A stretch of 39,173 nucleotides of DNA, from contig JAAVYL010000060.1 of assembly GCA_022791075.1 (NCBI GenBank), positions 1 through 39,173 on the forward strand, given 5' to 3'. The stretch is from Lawsonibacter sp. (lineage in GTDB: Bacteria; Bacillota; Clostridia; Oscillospirales; Oscillospiraceae). The notes under the pieces are model-generated. The model saw only the letters and a list, made by a program, of their open reading frames with translations. It was not told the origin of the DNA and made no database searches. This document shows positions 1 to 5,980 of this stretch, piece by piece; position 1 is the stretch's first letter; every line of letters starts with the position of its first letter. Position numbers and translations under genes: made by a program.

Positions 1-234
<234 letters not shown>

Positions 235-424
235 CTACTTTCTTCCTAAATTTGCTGGAGAGACGCATCCGCGTCCAAAAAGGTGCTCTGCTCTGTTTGA
301 CAGGCCTGTCCCAATCTGACCAACCGCCGAAACAGTTATAGATTTCATAGCCAAATGGTTATATCGGGAGAGGCCCGCAGCGGTCCCGGCAGACAAGACG
401 CGCCTTGGGTTTTCATGCAGATGT

Positions 425-453
425 AGTGTATCACTTTTTGGGCCGTTTGTAAA
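425..453 (-). promoter_or_regulatory. sigma-A type promoter of nifJ
   Basis: On the minus strand TTTACA (453-448) and TACACT (430-425) are separated by exactly 17 bp. Transcription would start near 418 and give an untranslated leader of about 190 nt before nifJ. I see no Rex-type operator and no recognisable riboswitch in that leader. Confidence 0.6.
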
Positions 454-558
454 CTTTCCCGATGAAATTTTCCCTGCAAAATTTAGGGGAAAAAGACCTG
501 GTTTTTTGCCAAGGATGTCAAAATTCCATTTGTGTTTTTTGATACTGAACAGCTTATG

Positions 559-596
559 AACCAGCCCCGCCGGCTTTCTGGCCGGCGGGGCTGGTT
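559..596 (-). terminator. hairpin terminator after the lipoprotein gene
   Basis: A perfect 16-bp stem (AACCAGCCCCGCCGGC at 559-574 and its complement at 581-596) closes a 6-nt loop, 22 nt past the lipoprotein stop codon. No clear U-tract follows directly, so it is a strong hairpin but not a textbook intrinsic terminator. Confidence 0.6.
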
Positions 597-618
597 TCCA
601 AAGTGTATGGTTATGTAC

Positions 619-1314
619 TCAGCCGCCCATGGCGTTGGTGGAGATGGCGGCACCGAAAGCGTTGGCGTCCTTGGGCAGCCAGACCTTGGTCTTCTTGCCA
701 TTGATGGTGTGCTCCTCCAGCACGAAGTCCACATCAAAGTCCTTGGTGTTCTCCGTGGGGGTCAGATTGGCAATGGCCTCAGACATCTTGTTCAGCATGG
801 TGCTGTATACAGCATCCATATCGCCGCCGTTCAATACGTCAGGATCATTGTAAAGTTCTTCAACAATACTGTTCATGGCGTTGGTCACTGCGCCGGAATC
901 AAAGGTGTTGATGGTGCAGGTGACCACAGCAGTCCCCGCTTTCTCGTCAGCCTCTTTCACCTTAGCGGTAAGCTTTACATTTTTGAACATGGTCAGGAAG
1001 GCATCCACAAACTTCTGGGCATCCTCAGCTGTGGCGGTGACACCCTGGCTGGCGAACATGGTAACCATCTGGTCGGCCAGATCGTCATAGATGCCCTCCT
1101 CCAGGCCCATATCCTTCCGGGCCTCGGCCTCGTCGGCATAGCCGAACAGCTCCACAGCGCCCTTGGCGTCGTCCTTCAGGATGAGGTCAAAGAGAGCCAC
1201 GGCCACCTGATCAGCAGGGGCAATTTCTTGCTTCTTGCCGCAGCTGGTGAGCATTGCAGAGCACAGCATGAGCATCGCCAGCAACAGCGCGGGAATTCTA
1301 CGGATTGTTTTCAT
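619..1314 (-). CDS. putative lipoprotein of unknown function (DUF5105-like)
   Basis: 231-residue secreted lipoprotein. The N-terminus has Lys/Arg (MKTIRRI), a hydrophobic core and a lipobox LTSC with the lipidated Cys at residue 25, so the mature protein should be anchored to the outer face of the membrane. The remainder is Ala/Asp/Glu-rich and alternates helix with strand, resembling DUF5105/NTF2-like lipoproteins of Firmicutes. That family link is from memory and tentative. The ATG at 1314 is preferred over an in-frame GTG at 1323, because the GTG overlaps the Shine-Dalgarno sequence (AAAAGGAG) that sits 8 nt upstream of the ATG. The gene is monocistronic, with its own promoter (1361-1389) and a hairpin (559-596), and is divergent from the ComM-like gene. 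Confidence 0.8.
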   Translation of the reverse strand: MKTIRRIPALLLAMLMLCSAMLTSCGKKQEIAPADQVAVALFDLILKDDAKGAVELFGYADEAEARKDMGLEEGIYDDLADQMVTMFASQGVTATAEDAQKFVDAFLTMFKNVKLTAKVKEADEKAGTAVVTCTINTFDSGAVTNAMNSIVEELYNDPDVLNGGDMDAVYSTMLNKMSEAIANLTPTENTKDFDVDFVLEEHTINGKKTKVWLPKDANAFGAAISTNAMGG

Positions 1315-1360
1315 TAAAGTCACTCCTTTTTCAACAGTCGGTCCTCAGACCGCGAAAGCT

Positions 1361-1389
1361 ATTATACAAGCGCCCGTTTGAAAAATCAA
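1361..1389 (-). promoter_or_regulatory. promoter of the lipoprotein gene
   Basis: On the minus strand TTGATT (1389-1384), a 17-bp spacer and a perfect TATAAT (1366-1361). A small hairpin (1339-1352, CGGTC/GACCG) lies in the resulting leader. Confidence 0.75.
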
Positions 1390-1436
1390 CCAAAAAATTA
1401 GAAATTTAGGAAATCTTAATGTTTGTTCGAAGCGTG

Positions 1437-1465
1437 TTGCTTTTTCCCGGCGAAGCCGTTACAAT
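1437..1465 (+). promoter_or_regulatory. promoter of the comM/yifB-type gene
   Basis: TTGCTT (1437-1442), a 17-bp spacer and TACAAT (1460-1465), ending 39 nt before the start codon. It is back to back with the lipoprotein promoter. Confidence 0.7.
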
Positions 1466-1504
1466 AGAGACGGATAAAATTTTTCCGATCTTGGAGGTGG
1501 GAAT

Positions 1505-3022
1505 ATGGTCCGTTCCATCCAATCCCTGGGGCTGCATGGAGTCACCGGCTATCTGGTGACTGCCGAGTGTGATCTGTCCGGCGGCCTGCCCGCCTTCACG
1601 GTTGTGGGCCTGCCTGACGCCGCCGTCAGCGAAGCCCGGGAGCGGGTCCGGGCCGCCATCAAAAACTGCGGTTTTACCTTTCCTGTCAGCCGGATTACCG
1701 TCAATCTGGCCCCCGCTCACCTGAAAAAGATCGGAACCCTGTATGATCTGCCCATTCTGGTGGGCATTCTGGCCGCCGGCAAACAGCTGCGGCTGCCCAA
1801 AGAAAGCTGCGCCTTTCTTGGAGAGCTGTCCCTTTCCGGGCAGCTTCGGCCCTGCGCTGGTATGCTGTCCATGGCACTGGCCGCCAAACGGGCAGGAATT
1901 GAGTCTCTGTATGTCCCGGAGGAAAACGCCGCCGAGGCCACCTTGGCGGAGGGGCCTGTCATTTACCCCGTCCGGGATGTCCAGCAGCTGGAGCGCCATC
2001 TTACCGGAGAGGAACCCATCTCCCCCGCACCACCCTGGATCCCCTCCTCCTCCGCCTTCCATTGCCCCGATATGGCAGAGGTAAAGGGCCAGGAGCAGGT
2101 AAAACGAGCCCTGGAGATCGCCGCCGCCGGGGGGCACAGCGTACTCATGTCCGGTCCGCCGGGAACGGGCAAGTCCATGCTGGCCCGCCGCCTGCCCGGC
2201 ATTCTGCCCAACATGACCCGGCAGGAGGCCCTGGAGTGCACCGAGATCCACTCCATCATGGGCCAGACCAGTGCCGTACAGCCTCTGATTACGGTACGCC
2301 CCTTCCGCTCTCCCCATCACACAGTCTCCTCCACTGGCATGGCTGGGGGCGGCTCCAACCCCCGGCCGGGGGAAATCTCCCTGGCCCACAACGGAGTTCT
2401 CTTCCTGGACGAGCTGCCTGAGTTTCCCAAGGAGGTGCTGGAGGTGCTGCGTCAGCCGCTGGAGGACGGTCAGGTGCAGATTTCCCGGGCGGCAGGTACT
2501 GTCACCTACCCCGCCCGCTTCATGCTGGTGTGTGCCATGAACCCCTGCAAGTGCGGCTGGTATGGCCACCCCTCCGGCCGGTGCCGGTGTACCGAGGCTG
2601 AAGTGAAAAAGTACCTCTCCCGCCTGTCAGGCCCCCTGCTGGACCGGCTGGACCTGTTTGTGGAGGCGGATCCTCTGGAATTCGACGAGCTGGCCCATCG
2701 GGAGCGGGCGGAGACCTCTGCTCAGGTGAAGGAGCGGGTGGATACCGCCCGGGCCCTTCAGACCCGGCGGCAGGAAGACACCGGCGTGCCCTGCAATTCC
2801 CAGCTCACCCGGGAGAGCCTGGACCGCTTCTGCGCCCTGGACGAGGGCTGCCAGCGGCTGATGAAGGGGGCCTTTGACCGCATGGGCCTCACTGCCCGGA
2901 GCTATGACCGCATCCTCCGGGTGGCCCGCACCATCGCCGACCTGGACGGCGGCGGGGATATCCAGCCCACCCACCTGGCCGAAGCTTTACAGTACCGGCC
3001 GCCGGAATATTTGAGACGTTAA
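1505..3022 (+). CDS. comM: YifB/ComM-family Mg-chelatase-like AAA+ ATPase
   Basis: 505 residues, the usual length for this family. Residues 1-170 form the Lon-protease-like S5 fold (PAFTVVGLPDAAVSEARERV). Residues about 190-400 form the AAA+ core with Walker A GPPGTGKS (217-224), Walker B VLFLDELPEF and the SPHHT motif. A Cys-rich loop (CAMNPCKCGW, CRCTEAEV) and the Mg_chelatase_C domain (SYDRILRVARTIADL) follow. In Gram-negative bacteria ComM is a hexameric branch-migration helicase acting on incoming DNA during natural transformation; the role in clostridia is less certain. The ATG is preceded by GGAGGTG at good spacing. The gene is alone behind its promoter. The locus at 3107-3440 follows it. 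Confidence 0.93.
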   Translation: MVRSIQSLGLHGVTGYLVTAECDLSGGLPAFTVVGLPDAAVSEARERVRAAIKNCGFTFPVSRITVNLAPAHLKKIGTLYDLPILVGILAAGKQLRLPKESCAFLGELSLSGQLRPCAGMLSMALAAKRAGIESLYVPEENAAEATLAEGPVIYPVRDVQQLERHLTGEEPISPAPPWIPSSSAFHCPDMAEVKGQEQVKRALEIAAAGGHSVLMSGPPGTGKSMLARRLPGILPNMTRQEALECTEIHSIMGQTSAVQPLITVRPFRSPHHTVSSTGMAGGGSNPRPGEISLAHNGVLFLDELPEFPKEVLEVLRQPLEDGQVQISRAAGTVTYPARFMLVCAMNPCKCGWYGHPSGRCRCTEAEVKKYLSRLSGPLLDRLDLFVEADPLEFDELAHRERAETSAQVKERVDTARALQTRRQEDTGVPCNSQLTRESLDRFCALDEGCQRLMKGAFDRMGLTARSYDRILRVARTIADLDGGGDIQPTHLAEALQYRPPEYLRR

Positions 3023-3106
3023 CGCGCTTTTGCTGCCCACTATCCCTCTGTGACACAAAAAGTCAAGCATCTTTTTAGTTAAAAATTCCCAATCAGGCGG
3101 CATAAT

Positions 3107-3135
3107 TTGACAAAATTTGGCGTGCGAGGTATGAT
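3107..3135 (+). promoter_or_regulatory. consensus promoter for the 28-codon peptide transcript
   Basis: TTGACA (3107-3112), a 17-bp spacer and TATGAT (3130-3135). Transcription would start near 3142, giving a leader of about 100 nt that begins with a 6-bp hairpin (CCCATC 3143-3148 / GATGGG 3154-3159). Confidence 0.8.
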
Positions 3136-3193
3136 AAAAACACCCATCAGTCAGATGGGACGGAAAGTGCGCTGTTACATAAAGGCGGTTGGC

Positions 3194-3236
3194 CCACCCT
3201 TTGAACCCCTACGCAAATCCAAACAGGGGGAGGTGG
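3194..3236 (+). promoter_or_regulatory. ribosome-binding site predicted to be sequestered in a stem
   Basis: The Shine-Dalgarno sequence of the 28-codon gene (GGGGGAGGTGG, 3226-3236) can pair with upstream sequence through two nested helices. CCACC (3194-3198) pairs with GGTGG (3232-3236), and CCCCT (3206-3210) pairs with AGGGG (3225-3229). Such masking is common in mRNAs of type I toxins. This is a reading by eye, not a folding calculation. Confidence 0.55.
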
Positions 3237-3241
3237 TGCAG

Positions 3242-3328
3242 ATGTGGAAAAAACGGATTTTTAAAGTAATCTGTTTTTTGGCAGGTTTTGCAATACTCAT
3301 GTGCCTGTCGTCCATAAATGCGTGTTAG
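3242..3328 (+). CDS. 28-residue hydrophobic peptide, candidate type I toxin
   Basis: A short gene with a basic N-terminus (MWKKRIFK), a hydrophobic stretch (VICFLAGFAILMCL) and a short polar end (SSINAC), so a likely single-span membrane peptide. A very strong Shine-Dalgarno sequence lies 5 nt before the ATG but is predicted to be masked. The same frame is open further upstream to 3107, but that would start inside the -35 box, so the ATG at 3242 is chosen. The stop codon lies inside the hairpin at 3324-3355. A perfect consensus promoter on the other strand (3412-3440) points at its 3' end. This layout matches type I toxin-antitoxin loci of Firmicutes (Fst, TxpA, BsrG). No sequence family was recognised. 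A leader peptide or small regulatory protein is the alternative. Confidence 0.6.
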   Translation: MWKKRIFKVICFLAGFAILMCLSSINAC

Positions 3329-3405
3329 CCGCCCGGATGGCCCCGAGCGGCTAACGTCTTGTCAGCTAATTGACTTGGGCTAACCGTCAGTAACAGCGCC
3401 CTTCT
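3320..3405 (-). ncRNA. candidate antisense RNA (antitoxin)
   Basis: The promoter at 3412-3440 would start a minus-strand RNA near 3405 that runs into the 3' end of the 28-codon peptide gene. No reading frame with a ribosome-binding site occurs on this strand before the hairpin at 3324-3355, where it may end. The RNA would be complementary to the end of the peptide mRNA. Two imperfect direct repeats (GGCTAACGTC at 3349-3358 and GGCTAACCGTC at 3378-3388) lie in the overlap zone. The 3' end is a guess. Confidence 0.5.
3324..3355. terminator. hairpin shared by the convergent transcripts
   Basis: GTTAGCCGC (3324-3332) pairs with GCGGCTAAC (3347-3355). On the minus strand the stem extends to about 13 bp through one U-G pair; on plus it is interrupted by one mismatch. 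It includes the TAG stop of the peptide gene. The U-tract is poor on both sides, so termination efficiency is uncertain. Confidence 0.5.
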
Positions 3406-3411
3406 GTATCT

Positions 3412-3440
3412 ATTATATCCGTCTGCACGCCCCTTGTCAA
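3412..3440 (-). promoter_or_regulatory. perfect consensus promoter facing the peptide gene
   Basis: On the minus strand TTGACA (3440-3435), exactly 17 bp, then TATAAT (3417-3412). Both hexamers are exact sigma-A consensus. It lies just past the stop of the WYL/zinc-ribbon frame and drives no protein gene, which is why an RNA product is proposed. Confidence 0.8.
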
Positions 3441-3451
3441 GTCGAAGCCAG

Positions 3452-3724
3452 TCATTCCTTCCTCCACCGCTTCAGCGTGGGGAACCACCCCCGCATCATC
3501 TTCTCCGCCTCCTCCTGGGGACCGAAGGGATGGCCGTTTTCAGCGTTGAACTTCAGGTTGAAGGCAATCATATCGTCCATAGTGGCCTCTGGAGCGGTAA
3601 AGGCCCCGTTCTGATAGCAGTAACGGCAGTAGTCACCGCTGAGGGCGCCGCCGGCCTCGGTGCCCTGGTCCTCGGGACGGTCCAGGGGCATGGCACAGCA
3701 CTGACAAAACTTTCTTTCTTCCAT
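3452..3724 (-). CDS. possible internal start: 90-residue zinc-ribbon protein
   Basis: Within the frame of the WYL regulator, an ATG at 3724 is preceded by AAGGAGG (3739-3733) at 8-nt spacing, one of the better ribosome-binding sites in the window. Translation from here gives a 90-residue protein with CQCC and CRYC knuckles, resembling the stand-alone 'putative zinc ribbon' family (PF12674). Upstream lie a 7-bp hairpin (GACGGGG 3746-3752 / CCCCGTC 3760-3766) and two CTGACA direct repeats (3768-3773, 3793-3798). These look like regulatory rather than coding DNA. It could be made alone, as the tail of the fusion, or both. Confidence 0.5.
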   Translation of the reverse strand: MEERKFCQCCAMPLDRPEDQGTEAGGALSGDYCRYCYQNGAFTAPEATMDDMIAFNLKFNAENGHPFGPQEEAEKMMRGWFPTLKRWRKE

Positions 3725-4711
3725 TGGGAAAACCTCCTTATGTTGGACGGGGTCTGTTCCCCCGTCTCTGACACAAGGATACACCCCATAACCTGACAGG
3801 GTCTGTCCAGTTTCATAAACCGCCAAGGATTTTTTTATTTCCTCCTTCAGGATATCCCGCCAGTAGTCCGGGGACAGCACCTCCAGCTGGCCGCCGAACG
3901 ACAGCAGGAAGGACCGCAGCCACTGGTCCTCAGGAAAAGCACAGCTTACCAGCAGGCGGCCATCCGGCTGAACAGCAATCTCTCTGGGATGAAAATAGTC
4001 CCGGACCCGCCATGCAGCGGAGGGGGTGAACAGCAGCCGCAGCTCTACCCCCCGATACCCCTCCGGGAGCGGCGTCTCCAGCTGATCCGGAGGCTGTCTA
4101 AACGGACAGCTCCCCTCCTCAAGGGTGAGCTCCTCCATGCGGACCAGGCGAAAAATGCGCCAGTCCTGTCTGCTGCGGCAGAAGGCCTGCAGATACCAGC
4201 ACCCGGCTTTGAATACCAGCCGGGCAGGCTCTGCGGTGCGGCGGCTGCGCTCCCCGGCGGAGCTGTAGTAGGTGAAGGACAGGGGCCGGCGCTCCAGAAC
4301 AGACCGCTTCACCAGAGAAAAATTCTCCCGCTCCACAGCTCCGCTGCCCCAGTCGGTAAAATCCACCTCCAGCCACTCGCCGCCCTCCCGGTGAAACAGG
4401 GCGGACATCCGGGCCAAGGTGCCCTCCTCCTCTGCGCCGCCAGTGGAAAGGATGGCCTGAAGGGCAAACAAAATCTCGTCCTGCTGCTTCTGGGACAGCA
4501 GGCAGCGGTCCAGCACAAACTGGTCCATCAGCCGGATGCCGCCCCCCTTGCCCTTCTGAGCGTAGACAGGAATTCCGGCGGCGGACAGCGCATCCACATC
4601 CCGATAGATGGTACGTTCCGACACCTCCAGCCGCCGGGCCAGCTCCCCGGCCGTAACCGCCCTCTTTTCAATCAAAAGATAGAGTATCTCAAAGAGACGG
4701 CCGTTTTTCAT
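3452..4711 (-). CDS. WYL-domain (YafY-type) transcriptional regulator reading into a C-terminal zinc ribbon
   Basis: 419 residues. Residues about 5-60 are a DeoR/HTH_11 winged helix (ELARRLEVSERTIYRDVDAL). Residues about 130-225 are a WYL sensor domain (RRPLSFTYYS, LVFKAGCWYLQAFCR, FRLVRM). A C-terminal extension to about residue 300 completes the usual regulator length. A low-complexity linker and then a Cys-rich zinc ribbon (CQCCAMPL, DYCRYCYQNG) follow from residue 330. The linker reads like translated non-coding DNA, and the zinc-ribbon part has its own ATG and Shine-Dalgarno sequence. The frame may therefore be two genes whose separating stop was lost. The start overlaps the sirtuin stop by 4 bases. 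WYL regulators commonly sense nucleotides or other small ligands and often control their own operon. Confidence 0.8.
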   Translation of the reverse strand: MKNGRLFEILYLLIEKRAVTAGELARRLEVSERTIYRDVDALSAAGIPVYAQKGKGGGIRLMDQFVLDRCLLSQKQQDEILFALQAILSTGGAEEEGTLARMSALFHREGGEWLEVDFTDWGSGAVERENFSLVKRSVLERRPLSFTYYSSAGERSRRTAEPARLVFKAGCWYLQAFCRSRQDWRIFRLVRMEELTLEEGSCPFRQPPDQLETPLPEGYRGVELRLLFTPSAAWRVRDYFHPREIAVQPDGRLLVSCAFPEDQWLRSFLLSFGGQLEVLSPDYWRDILKEEIKKSLAVYETGQTLSGYGVYPCVRDGGTDPVQHKEVFPMEERKFCQCCAMPLDRPEDQGTEAGGALSGDYCRYCYQNGAFTAPEATMDDMIAFNLKFNAENGHPFGPQEEAEKMMRGWFPTLKRWRKE

Positions 4712-5433
4712 CGGACCGTGATCTGCCCCAGCACCTGGCCAATGGGCAGGTTGATGGCCAGGCCGGCCCGGTCATCATAGGGGGTGGGGCTCTTGTTGAT
4801 GAGCACCAGCCTGGAGCCCCCAAAATAGTTGATGAGCCCGGCGGCGGGGTAGACAGCCAGAGAGGTGCCTCCGATCATGAGCAGGTCGGCCGCCCGAATA
4901 TCGGCCGCTGCCCCCTCAATCGTGGCGCTGTCCAGCCCCTCCTCATAGAGAACCACATCAGGCTTGATAACGCCGCCGCAGGAGCATTTGGGCACTCCCT
5001 GGCCGTTTTTAATGTCCTCCACAGTGCAGGGCTTACGGCACTTCATACAGTAGTTGCGGTGAACCGACCCGTGGAGCTCCCAAACCCGCTGGGACCCGGC
5101 CTTCTGGTGGAGACTGTCGATGTTCTGTGTGACCACACTGAGCAGCTTACCCGCCGCCTCCAACTCGGCCAGCTTTTTATGGGCGGCGTTAGGCTGGGCG
5201 TCCAGACAGAGCATCTTATCCCTGTAAAAGCGGTAAAACTCCTCAGGCCGGGCGTCGAAAAAGGTGCGGCTGAGGATTTGCTCCGGGGGCCAGGCGTACT
5301 TCTGGTTGTACAGCCCGTCCACACTGCGGAAGTCCGGGATACCACTCTCAGTAGATACCCCTGCCCCGCCGAAAAAGACTATCCTTTGGCTTTCGTCAAT
5401 CCACTGCTGTAAGGTTTTAAGTTTTTCGTCCAT
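4708..5433 (-). CDS. cobB: SIR2-family NAD-dependent protein deacylase (sirtuin)
   Basis: 241 residues, normal for bacterial sirtuins. It removes acyl groups from lysine, consuming NAD+ and releasing nicotinamide and O-acyl-ADP-ribose. The NAD-binding motif GAGVSTESGIPDFR is at 23-36 and QNID at 103-106. The catalytic His is 121 (ELHGSVH), and the structural zinc ligands are C129, C132, C150 and C152 (CMKC, CSC). The ATG is preceded by AAGGGGGG. It lies 26 nt downstream of the orphan gene 5460-5837 and overlaps the WYL regulator by 4 bases, so the three probably form one operon from the promoter at 5873-5901. The symbol follows the general bacterial name. Confidence 0.93.
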   Translation of the reverse strand: MDEKLKTLQQWIDESQRIVFFGGAGVSTESGIPDFRSVDGLYNQKYAWPPEQILSRTFFDARPEEFYRFYRDKMLCLDAQPNAAHKKLAELEAAGKLLSVVTQNIDSLHQKAGSQRVWELHGSVHRNYCMKCRKPCTVEDIKNGQGVPKCSCGGVIKPDVVLYEEGLDSATIEGAAADIRAADLLMIGGTSLAVYPAAGLINYFGGSRLVLINKSPTPYDDRAGLAINLPIGQVLGQITVR

Positions 5434-5459
5434 GAGAAGCCCCCCTTAATAAACTGGAA

Positions 5460-5837
5460 TTAGTTTAATTTCTGTTTATTATATTCTTCGTCTGTCGGAA
5501 ACCGCCAGCCCTCGTCCAAATCAAATATTAAGTCCACATTATCAAATGTCACATTCCATGTAGCACCTGTCAAGAGATGAGTTATTTCAGTAAGACATTT
5601 CAACCAGTAGTTTGCAACCTCGAATAGTGTTTTTGGGCTGTTCCTTGGGAGTTTTGTAGAGCCGCTGAAAATAATATCGTCCTGTTCTTCTGAGTTCTCA
5701 TATATACCGAAATCCTCTACCTTTCGCTTAAAAGGATATCCAGAGCAATACTTTTTTGAGATTTCTTTGCTAATTGTTCTTTCCTGTTCAGTCAAAGGCT
5801 CTTTTCTTGCCGCCTCATAATAAATTGCAAATGCCAC
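5460..5837 (-). CDS. hypothetical protein, AT-rich orphan
   Basis: 125 residues starting at a GTG with GGAGGAGGG 6 nt upstream. The protein is acidic/polar with several Tyr and Trp (IYYEAARKEPLTEQER, ATWNVTFDNVDLIFDLDEGW), has no signal peptide, membrane segment or Cys motif, and matches no family I can name. Its DNA is visibly richer in A+T than the flanking genes, pointing to recent acquisition. It is first in the transcript with the sirtuin and WYL regulator. Small soluble acidic proteins of this look are often immunity proteins of polymorphic toxins, but no toxin gene is nearby, so that stays speculation. Confidence 0.7.
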   Translation of the reverse strand: MAFAIYYEAARKEPLTEQERTISKEISKKYCSGYPFKRKVEDFGIYENSEEQDDIIFSGSTKLPRNSPKTLFEVANYWLKCLTEITHLLTGATWNVTFDNVDLIFDLDEGWRFPTDEEYNKQKLN

Positions 5838-5872
5838 TATTTGCCCTCCTCCAAGCCCGATTTATGACTCTA

Positions 5873-5901
5873 ATTATATCATCGCCAACCTGAAACGTCA
5901 A
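5873..5901 (-). promoter_or_regulatory. promoter of the orphan-sirtuin-WYL operon
   Basis: On the minus strand TTGACG (5901-5896), a 17-bp spacer and a perfect TATAAT (5878-5873). Its -35 box lies 19 bp from the -35 box of the divergent aldo/keto reductase promoter. Confidence 0.8.
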
Positions 5902-5920
5902 CGAACAAGGAAACTCCCTC

Positions 5921-5951
5921 TTGACTTAAACCCAGCTTCAAGTGGTAAGAT
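5921..5951 (+). promoter_or_regulatory. MerR-type promoter/operator of the aldo/keto reductase gene
   Basis: TTGACT (5921-5926) and TAAGAT (5946-5951) are separated by 19 bp, two more than optimal. The spacer carries an imperfect dyad, ACTTAAA against TTCAAGT. A long spacer with a dyad between -35 and -10 is the hallmark of promoters activated by MerR-family regulators, which untwist the DNA. No MerR gene is in the window, so the regulator would be elsewhere. Confidence 0.6.
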
Positions 5952-5980
5952 GGCTCCAACCAAAAACAAGGAGGAAGCGT

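Noticed and set aside
1419-1436. LexA-type operator near GTTCGAA upstream of comM
   Set aside because: The required GAAC-N4-GTTC spacing is not present.
1406-2569. Long minus-strand open frame across the comM gene
   Set aside because: Antisense shadow of a clear AAA+ ATPase gene, with biased composition and no start signal.
3107-3241. Upstream 45-codon extension of the 28-codon peptide frame
   Set aside because: It would start within the -35 box of the promoter, so it cannot be translated from that transcript; the strong ribosome-binding site belongs to the ATG at 3242.
3242-3328. AgrD-type cyclic autoinducer precursor
   Set aside because: The length is short and the last residue is Cys, leaving no residues after it to form a thiolactone ring; no agrB gene is nearby.
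4708-5433. Sirtuin as a component of an antiphage system (Thoeris/DSR-like)
   Set aside because: Zinc knuckle, catalytic His and 241-residue length are those of an ordinary deacylase, and no defence partner gene is present.
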